Source of the DNA: Smittium mucronatum
Lineage: Eukaryota > Kickxellomycota > Harpellomycetes > Harpellales > Legeriomycetaceae
Assembly (NCBI GenBank): GCA_001953115.1
Contig: LSSL01005049.1
Coordinates: forward strand, 1-14,683
Direction of reading: 5' to 3'
DNA: 14,683 bases
The position numbers were made by a program, and so were the translations under genes. The notes beneath the pieces were generated by a model, which saw only the letters and a list, made by a program, of their open reading frames with translations, was not told the origin of the DNA and ran no database searches. Shown here in pieces: positions 8,830 to 14,683 of the stretch (its first letter is position 1; each line of letters starts with the position of its first letter).

Positions 8830-10054
8830 TTACTTTTCTTCCTTCTCTTTACTTTTTTTTAATGATTCTACATTTTTTATTCTAATTGTATCATATAGTT
8901 TAATGTCATCTATTATTAGAGGTTATCTTGTAGTGTGTAAATTTTTCAGTGCTACACATATGTCTGTGATAATCTCTATTATCTCCAATGAACCTCTGAA
9001 TGTATCTCTTGCTATTTTAAAAAACCCCTTTAATCTGCCGAAAAAATTTTCAACAATTATTCTTTCACTATAAATGACTTTTTGATCTGGGAGTAATTCT
9101 GATGTTGAAATCGAAAAGTTCTGATTTATTAATACCGAATTTTTGCTATGTGAAATACTCTCCGCTCCAAGGGGCTCTTTTTTTAGGTATTAATACCCTG
9201 AATTTTTTGCCAAGCCCAATATATCCTTTATCGGTCATTATGGCACATTTTTCATAAATATCGTAACCATAATCAATCCTATAGTAATTAGGTGTCTTCT
9301 TCAAAAATTTTCGGTAAGTATTTTCCATCCTCCTACAGACAGGCATGTCGTGAATAGATCCTTCTACAACGGCGCTTATAAAAGCGCATCTCCCATCAGG
9401 TATTACTGCCACTTCTCGCTTCACACAATATCTGTGGTGTTTTCCGGAGTATAAAAGTTTTCAATTTTGAAAAGTGCCGCTTGGCATATTGATAAAAAAT
9501 ACGGTACATTCTATAATTAAGGATACTTCCATATTTTTATTCAGAATAATTGAATTAGACAATTGGATTTCATTCTTCATAGGGCATAGATAATGTTTAG
9601 TGAGAGAATCTCTAACTAACTCTGCTGAGAATTTACTATATTGCAAGCTGATGGACCTGAGATTTTAAAATCTCTACCAATTTTCACAAATTTAAATTAA
9701 TGTCTTAAATAAGTCATTAATATAAGTAATTTAACTTTTGGCGCAAAAATGGATTTTCTGCCACAGTGCATTTCTCCTTTGATAAGATCCTTTTCGCACA
9801 CAGAAATATCTCGTTAAAATCTTTTATATTAAATCCAGTCAAATAATAAATATTATATGGATATCTACATAATAGTTATAAATTTTTGGAACATAAATTT
9901 CGGTATTGCTGACGTACTCTATTGATAGTAATGAAACAACCAGAGACTCTTCCTCATAGCTTTTTGTGGCTTCCAAATACCTATCAATATTTTGGATATT
10001 AGTACGGTTTGAAATTTTTAAGTTTTGACATAAGAATTCAGTAATAACTTTCAA
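8830..10054 (-). pseudogene. DDE_Tnp_4 (IS5/PIF-Harbinger-like) transposase, decayed
   Basis: Read on the minus strand in several frames, this is a ~350-residue DDE transposase with clear damage. In order: a weak N-terminus (from 10054); TGFNIKDFNEIF (near 9840); the helix-turn-helix-like stretch LLILMTYLRH then FKFVKIGRDFKISGPSACN (about 9740-9650), in a shifted frame and with a stop between; IIECTVFFINMP, where the expected first catalytic Asp is Glu (codon 9511-9509); a TGA (9463-9461) inside SGKHHRYCVKREV; PDGRCAFISAVVEGSIHD; the second acid in MTDKGYIG (Asp codon 9232-9230); VLIPKKRAPWSGEYF, then a one-base frame change near 9150; the third acid in ERIIVENFFGRLKGFF (Glu codon 9051-9049); and CVALKNLHTTR, one more stop, PLIIDDIKL and a Lys-rich tail ending at TAA 8832-8830. 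The family call rests on motif order. No terminal repeats were found with certainty. The + strand frame at 8807-9073 is its shadow. Confidence 0.8.
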
Positions 10055-10853
10055 AAAAAATCAAAAGATATTTTTTTAAAATTTATTATTGTTTTGCGAG
10101 TATATGTACTTTTACTATTTTTTTTTATGATTTTAAATATAAAAAATTGCTTATATAAAATATTGGGGTCCTTAATTAACCAGAAAATCTACGCCAAAAA
10201 AAAAAAGAGAAAAGGTATAGAGTATTATTTTTTAATATTCTAGATAATGATAGATTTGGTGAAGAGACGCATTTAATTCTCAATTTTTTTTCATTTAAAT
10301 GAGATTTGTCTATTTGAGTATTTTAAATATATTTACTGGTTTATTCGCGTTTTCTGTTGAGAAAAACTCTCAAAAAATGTTTTTCGCGGTGATTTTATGT
10401 ATGTATAACATAAATTTAAACGAGAAATTTCGATTTTATCCTAAAGTAATTTCAATTTATTTTAAAAAATTTACAACAGTAATCGCGAAATTAAAAATCG
10501 AAATTTCAATGCTTTTTTCTCTTTTTATAATCCAATATAAAAATTACAAAGAAAGTTAGATGGATTTTCTATATTGGATAAAATTCTTAATTGGATTTCT
10601 TTCAAGAAATTCAAGAGGTTTTTTTTTGCACACATGGCTGTTAGGATATTAACTTTCGTGTTAACATTTATCCGTGTTATTTAAAAATAGCAGATTTATA
10701 TAAATAAATGTTTTTATTTATTTTCACCCAAATCTTTGTGTTTTAAGCACTATTTATAAAAATGTAATTGTTGGAATTAATTTCCGGCTAACCAATTTTA
10801 GAATAAATAAATTATTCACCAATAAAAAAATTTAATTTTTAATTTTTATGTTA
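10055..10853. other. AT-rich tract upstream of the DDE relic, no recognised gene
   Basis: An 86-codon + frame at 10299-10559 has no recognisable domain and its hydrophobic, Lys/Phe/Ile-rich composition is what AT-rich DNA gives by chance. Within it, GAAATTTCGATTTT (10424-10437) and its exact reverse complement (10494-10507) form a 14-bp inverted repeat with a 56-nt loop. A less AT-rich patch, GGGGTCCTTAATTAACCAG, lies at about 10165-10185. Confidence 0.4.
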
Positions 10854-10994
10854 TTAATATATAACTGGACGATATTTCTTTAATTGTTTGTTTATATCTT
10901 TATAACCATATAATGTAGATAATTCCTCTATCGAAAAAAATCCAGATTGGGTGTTTCCTTCGTGAAACAATTTATACAACTTTTTTATGCAATT
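10854..10994 (-). pseudogene. Unrecognised 46-codon C-terminal fragment, inside the right arm of the 6343/10858 repeat
   Basis: On the minus strand a frame is open from 10994 to a stop at 10856-10854, with KLYKLFHEGNTQSGFF leading into EELSTLYGYKDINKQLKKYR and PVIY. Its last 24 codons overlap the 73-bp repeat (10858-10930), and the same peptide is encoded at 6345-6415 on the + strand. There is no start codon, so this would be the 3' end of a gene fragment. I do not recognise the protein. A chance frame in a non-coding repeat is possible, though its residue mix is more protein-like than its surroundings. Confidence 0.35.
10858..10930 (-). repeat. Right arm of a 73-bp inverted repeat (partner 6343-6415)
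   Basis: ATATAACTGGACGATATTTC ... GATAATTCCTCTA is about 93% identical by eye to the reverse complement of 6343-6415. The two arms lie ~4.4 kb apart with the DDE_Tnp_4-type pseudogene between them. I saw no similarity beyond the arms. Confidence 0.7.
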
Positions 10995-11600
10995 TTATTA
11001 AAAATTAATATCAATGCATCATAAAATATATTATTTTCTAAGTTTTAATAGTAATTTATTGATGATAGTGAAAAATAGGAGTTAGGAAAGCTAATATATT
11101 TTTATAATTAGGGCATCAAAAAAATCCAAAATTCTAAGAATTTTTAAGCCAAAAAACTATTTTTCAACTAATTATACACATCATGGATATTATTCACAAA
11201 GGGAGCTTATTTAATGTATAAAATTTAATAACTTTTTTTTATAATTAAAACTTCAGGGTTAAGAAAAAAAAACTCGAGTGAAATTCTTAATTTTTTTTTT
11301 TACATTATTGAAATAGATTGTTTTGCGAATTTTTTTACAATGATTGTAGAGTTTTATAAATTTAAAATTTAACAATCCGAGAAATTATAAAAGTGATTGT
11401 AAATAGATAGCATTTATTATTTGAAATTCACAGAAATACTAAAAAATAAAACTTAAAAACATAAAAACTTATGCCAAAAGCTATATATTAATGCAATTTG
11501 AAATAAATGCATAAAAAATAGTTTTTATAGTGGTTATTAAAAATGGTACAAATGAAAATTATTATAACAAAAGGTCTTGATTTTTTGGGATTTGTAAATA
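10995..11600. other. AT-rich spacer, nothing recognised
   Basis: Only short A/T homopolymers and chance frames. No repeat, RNA gene or coding stretch that I can support. Confidence 0.5.
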
Positions 11601-11613
11601 GAGAATAATGAGA

Positions 11614-11649
11614 GGGAGAGGGGGAGAGGGGGAGAGAGGGGAAAGGGGG
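11614..11649 (+). repeat. G-rich purine tract, canonical G-quadruplex motif
   Basis: Five runs of G (lengths 3, 5, 5, 4, 5 at 11614, 11620, 11628, 11638 and 11645) are separated by AGA, AGA, AGAGA and AAA loops. This fits the G3+N1-7 quadruplex pattern on the + strand and has no cytosine. It lies ~720 bp upstream of the Ecm33-like gene. The minus-strand Pro/Ser-rich frame across it (11488-11697) is a by-product of the repeat. Confidence 0.75.
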
Positions 11650-12290
11650 AAACGATACTACATGCTTTGACGATATTTCTTCATTCCTCCTAATCATATT
11701 ACTTTTAACCCTTAATTCAGAAAAATTTTCGTCAATAGTTGTTTAAATAGGAAAGAATAACTCTACATATCTTTTTCACGCGATATATTCATTTTTTAAG
11801 AATCATAGATATGTGAGATTCTTTTCAAGATCAGACGCTTTTTTCCCACAAGTCTTATAGACCGATTTTACTTCAGTATACTATTGGCTTAATAACTATG
11901 TTTAGTTTTCAAAATTGTGGTAAACTTGCCTAATTTAGAATTTTAGAATTTTTTATTTGCTACAATTAGATTTTATCGGATAAAAAGAAGCTTATTAATA
12001 ATCGTTGTTTTTTTTTAAAAGGAAATAGAACCTCTCGCAAATAAAACGTCTGGTTTGTCTAAGAATCTGTCAAATAACTATCAGATTTTTATTTCCTAAC
12101 CAAGAAATAGGATAAAACTATTGGGTATTCTAGAGTAGGAATTACAAAAGAAATTCATTATTGGCAATACGAAGGAAATATATATTTGATTGTATGTTTT
12201 AGTATTTTTATTGGCTTAGTGATGTTTATACTTTAAGGTAGCCAATGGTCTACACCGAAAAAAAAAGTTGGTTTTAAAAAGAATCTACCA
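11650..12290. other. Upstream intergenic region of the Ecm33-like gene
   Basis: No coding region seen. The base composition is AT-rich with small mixed patches such as GATCAGACGC (11830-11839) and CCTCTCGCAAATAAAACGTC (12031-12050). It presumably contains the upstream control region of the next gene, but no specific factor site can be named. Confidence 0.4.
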
Positions 12291-12298
12291 TATAAATA
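12291..12298 (+). promoter_or_regulatory. Candidate TATA box of the Ecm33-like gene
   Basis: TATAAATA lies 69 bases before the start codon (last base to ATG), a plausible distance for a fungal core promoter. It is the clearest TATA-type match in the near upstream, but background AT content makes chance matches likely. Confidence 0.35.
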
Positions 12299-12366
12299 TA
12301 ATATGAGATGAAGACAAGATTCAATTAATATTGACATTTTTTTACAAATTAAATTAAAAGATAAAA

Positions 12367-13659
12367 ATGGTCAACTTGAAGCTTCCTATCTTCGCTTTAT
12401 GTCTCTCTTTAGTTTCTGGTAATTATAGGAATTTTTAAATGCCAAAATAATAATTAATATCTCCGGATTTTTGTATATTTTTTGTATAAATTAATATAGC
12501 ACAATGCAACAATGGTCTGAATATAGCTAGTCAAGCCGATATCGAATCTGTTTCTAGCTGTTCAAAAATAGTAGGAAGTGTTGTTATATTAGATTCTGCA
12601 CTCTCTACAATAGATTTATCAAATATAGAAGAAATAGAAGGTGGTGTATATGTTCTTGGGACAACAAATTTAACCTCGCTGAAAATGGATAGCTTGAAGT
12701 CACTTACAGGTGACATCCTTATGCTAAAAAATAGTGGTCTAACTGATTTTAGTGCCAAATCTCTATCAAATGTTAACAATTTCAACGCAACATTAAACCC
12801 AAATCTTAGAGAATTGAACTTATCCTCTTTATCAATTGCTTTAGACTTTTACATTTTTTCGAATTCGGTATCAGCTTTGAATATTAACAGTTTATTAAAC
12901 GCTAGAGACGTCACCATCATTTTAAATTCACAACTTGAATTTATTAGTTTCCAAAAATTGACTTCATGTTCAGGTAGTCTGTCAATAAATGGAAATTTTC
13001 TAGTCCCAGATGTTCAACTGCCTAGCCTTACACAAGTCCAAAAAAATATTATCTTTTCTTATATTTCTAACCTCAATGCTTCTCTATTAAGCTCTAATGG
13101 TGGTGAGTTGGTTTTTTCTAACAATGAGATTCAAGAATTTTCTTTAGATAGCTTAAAGAGTATAGGAGGTTCCCTTACATTTCTAGAAAATGATAAACTA
13201 AAATCTTTTGAAATGCCTGAACTTACAACTATAGGCAAAGGATTGCTTATAACTGATAATAGCGAGCCATTAAGCATCCAAGATAATTCTTTTCCAAAAC
13301 TTGCCAGCATTGGAGGCATGGTTGTAATATCAGGTAATATTAAAACTTTCAATCTTCCTGAGATTAAAAACGTAATTGGTAACGTAGTTATTCAATCTTT
13401 TGGAGATTTTAACTGCAACAATAAGATTACTCAAAATCCGGAATATATATCTGGGTTTGGCTCCTGTAAATGGACCGGAAATCCTTCATTTGGTCCTCAT
13501 TATAATCCAATATATAGTATTATTACTAATACTAGTCAATCAAGTGTTTCAAATGGAATTATTTTTGAAAGTTTCTCTTATATTAAAACTTTTATTTTTT
13601 ATCAAGTCCTCTTAATAATTTTTGTAGTATTTATTATCTTGGTTTGGCGTAATATATGA
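12367..13659 (+). CDS. Ecm33/Sps2-family cell-surface protein, intact, one intron
   Basis: Exons 12367-12418 and 12500-13659 join to a 403-residue protein with no internal stop. Residues 1-18 form a signal peptide (hydrophobic FALCLSLVSA, likely cleaved after Ala18). The mature part starts QCNNG, then ASQADIESVSSCSKIVGSV, typical of the receptor-L-like N-terminus of fungal Ecm33 proteins. Repeated beta-strand units follow to about residue 340 (LTSLKMDSLKSLTGDILML, LDSLKSIGGSLTFLEND, MPELTTIGKGLLITDN, LPEIKNVIGNVVIQSF), closing with a Cys pair (FNCNNK ... GFGSCKW). N-glycosylation sequons occur near residues 74, 113, 124, 210 and 361. A Ser/Asn-rich linker leads to a hydrophobic tail (YQVLLIIFVVFIILVW) ending RNI, a GPI-attachment signal or membrane anchor. 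Family members support cell-wall integrity. The start is chosen for the signal peptide and an A at -3 with G at +4. Antisense frames here are shadows. It is the only undamaged gene in the window. Confidence 0.88.
12419..12499 (+). other. Spliceosomal intron of the Ecm33-like gene, 81 nt
   Basis: Begins GTAATT and ends AATATAG. Reading through gives a stop within seven codons (GGT AAT TAT AGG AAT TTT TAA), while removing it joins G to CA as the Ala at the signal-peptide cleavage site and opens a continuous frame. It interrupts the signal-peptide end of the gene after the first base of a codon. TTAAT motifs near the 3' end could serve as branch sites. The exact junctions are inferred from frame and consensus only. 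Confidence 0.8.
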
Positions 13660-13928
13660 GTAAGACCTCTTGATTAATATGTGTTAAAATTTGATTTTTA
13701 TTTTTATTCATGTTATTTTAAATAGCTATTTTCCATTTCATAAAGCTTTTTTTCGTTATTTCGAACATTCTAAGCAAATATCAATACTAATAACTATTAT
13801 AATTATTAAATTATCTATATCAATTTATAATTAACTGAACATTATTTTTGGCAACACATTTTATATTTGAAATTTCAAATTACCTTTTCAGGGCCGATGA
13901 TACAAAAATTGGCATTTTTTTTTTTTAA
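13660..13928. other. 3' flank of the Ecm33-like gene
   Basis: AT-rich sequence between the stop codon and the right large repeat. It presumably holds the 3' UTR. I see T-rich runs but no clear AATAAA signal. A short less AT-rich stretch (TTTTCAGGGCCGATGATAC, about 13886-13904) lies just inside the repeat edge and has no match at the inner edge of the left copy. Confidence 0.45.
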
Positions 13929-14300
13929 TATCACGGAATTTTATTGTAAGATAGCGTCATTTAAAACTATAAAAAAAATATGAAGAGAAAAACACGTGTA
14001 GAAAAGACTATTATCCTAACTACAATAATCTCCTCTGCCGAACTACCGGCTGCGTACCTACGGGAAAAGGGTTCAATCTACCAACCGAAAGACCCCCCCT
14101 GACATTGCTTCAAGTAGGCTGGATGACTGAGGTTACGTGCAGTCATTAATTAAGCTCTTTTTCAATGAACAATAGTTCATTGGATCTACTGAGCTCCTAG
14201 TCAGAGCCTACTTCTAACAGGATTAATAAAACCAGACTCTTACCCAAACGTGGGATTGGTCGACATGGCTTTCCTACAAATAGCTGTTAGACGCTGAGAT
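13929..14300 (+). repeat. Right copy of the ~375-bp inverted repeat
   Basis: This is the reverse-complement partner of 1-378. It starts at TATCACGGAATTTTATTG and its last matched bases are GTTAGACGCTGAGAT. Compared with the left copy it has a C7 run (14093-14099) in place of a mixed sequence, a one-base length difference there, and scattered substitutions of both transition and transversion type. Sequence immediately after 14300 (CCGTCTGACTGTCGAACGC) is also rich in G+C and may still belong to the repeat unit, but the left copy is cut by the window edge so this cannot be tested here. Confidence 0.85.
13980..14102 (+). pseudogene. Unrecognised 40-codon frame inside the right inverted repeat
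   Basis: Counterpart of the frame at 101-325. It begins MKRKTRVEK, keeps LPAAYLREKG and IYQP, then ends at TGA in or just after the C7 run. Relative to the left copy there is one in-frame codon deletion near the start and several mostly non-synonymous changes. The frame break comes from a one-base length difference, which could also be a homopolymer sequencing error. Confidence 0.2.
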
Positions 14301-14683
14301 CCGTCTGACTGTCGAACGCTGGACTTGACTATATTTTGAATAGCATAATATATTATCCGTAAAAAACGAGCGTTTAATTAAAAAAATCCATTTATAGATT
14401 ATTGGTTATAAATTAACAATCTCGGTTTGGAATATGGATTTACACGTGAACATATAAACAATGACAAGGAATTATGATTCGACTAGTAATTTGATATAAA
14501 TCTATCTGTTTCTCCAACCAGAACAATGGCAGGCAAAAATGAAATGCATTTAATTTTTCCAGATTTAGCATAGTTTTCCAGGCCCTATCTATTATTTTTT
14601 TTCAGATTCTATCTAAAAAAAAACATCTGACTTGTACAACGTTTTTTATTCCGGAAAAATTTGTTTGAAAAAATACCCTAAAT
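14301..14683. other. Right flank beyond the inverted repeat, no recognised gene
   Basis: The first ~30 bases are G+C-richer and may continue the repeat. The remainder is AT-rich with no supported coding region, RNA gene or further repeat. Confidence 0.5.

Noticed and set aside
8807..9073. 88-codon + strand frame
   Set aside because: It is antisense to the C-terminal part of the DDE_Tnp_4-type relic, whose minus-strand reading has clear family motifs.
10299..10559. 86-codon + strand frame
   Set aside because: Phe/Ile/Lys-rich composition expected from AT-rich DNA, no recognisable motif and no repeat or neighbour supporting it.
11488..11697. Pro/Ser-rich minus-strand frame
   Set aside because: Its distinctive part is just the complement of the G-rich purine tract.
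12531..12785. Antisense frames over the Ecm33-like gene (also 13131-13352) and the + frame at 13400-13615
   Set aside because: Shadows of the well-supported spliced gene.
1..14300. Repeat-induced point mutation as the cause of decay
   Set aside because: Differences between the two large repeat copies include many transversions and indels, not mainly C-to-T/G-to-A changes.

Overview
The window looks like a very AT-rich, repeat-laden stretch of a fungal nuclear genome. There are no tightly packed operons and no ribosome-binding sites. The one intact gene is split by an 81-nt GT...AG intron and encodes a secreted protein of the fungal Ecm33/Sps2 cell-wall family. Two different eukaryotic DNA-transposon relics are present: one piggyBac-like, one of the DDE_Tnp_4 (IS5/PIF-Harbinger-like) type. 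Large gene-poor, TE-rich, AT-rich tracts would fit an early-diverging fungus such as a zoopagomycete or entomophthoralean better than a compact yeast genome. That placement is a weak inference.

Layout. Bases 1-378 and 13929-14300 are two diverged copies of one repeat in inverted orientation, so almost the whole window sits between a pair of ~375-bp inverted repeats. Inside, from left to right: a second inverted-repeat pair (449-508 with 2281-2342) framing an ORF-less AT tract; a 123-bp tandem array (2485-2800) whose first unit holds a perfect 19-bp hairpin; a piggyBac-like transposase pseudogene on + (3014-4724); a degenerate minisatellite that reads as Ser/Thr/Asn-rich peptide on the minus strand (4856-5400); a long AT-rich desert with microsatellites; a ~85-bp copy of the piggyBac 3' tail (8076-8160); a DDE_Tnp_4-type transposase pseudogene on minus (8830-10054), itself framed by a 73-bp inverted repeat (6343-6415 with 10858-10930) that carries a shared peptide-coding fragment; and a G-quadruplex-type purine tract (11614-11649). 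The Ecm33-like gene (12367-13659, +) ends about 270 bp before the right large repeat.

Interpretation. Everything except the Ecm33-like gene is decayed: both transposases carry multiple stops and frameshifts and have lost or changed catalytic acids. The contrast between one clean secreted-protein gene and ~12 kb of transposon debris inside an inverted-repeat pair is the main point of interest. It could be a gene caught in a nest of insertions, or a cargo gene in a large terminal-inverted-repeat element. The left repeat runs off the window, so target-site duplications and the true outer ends cannot be judged. I saw no CRISPR array, tRNA or rRNA.
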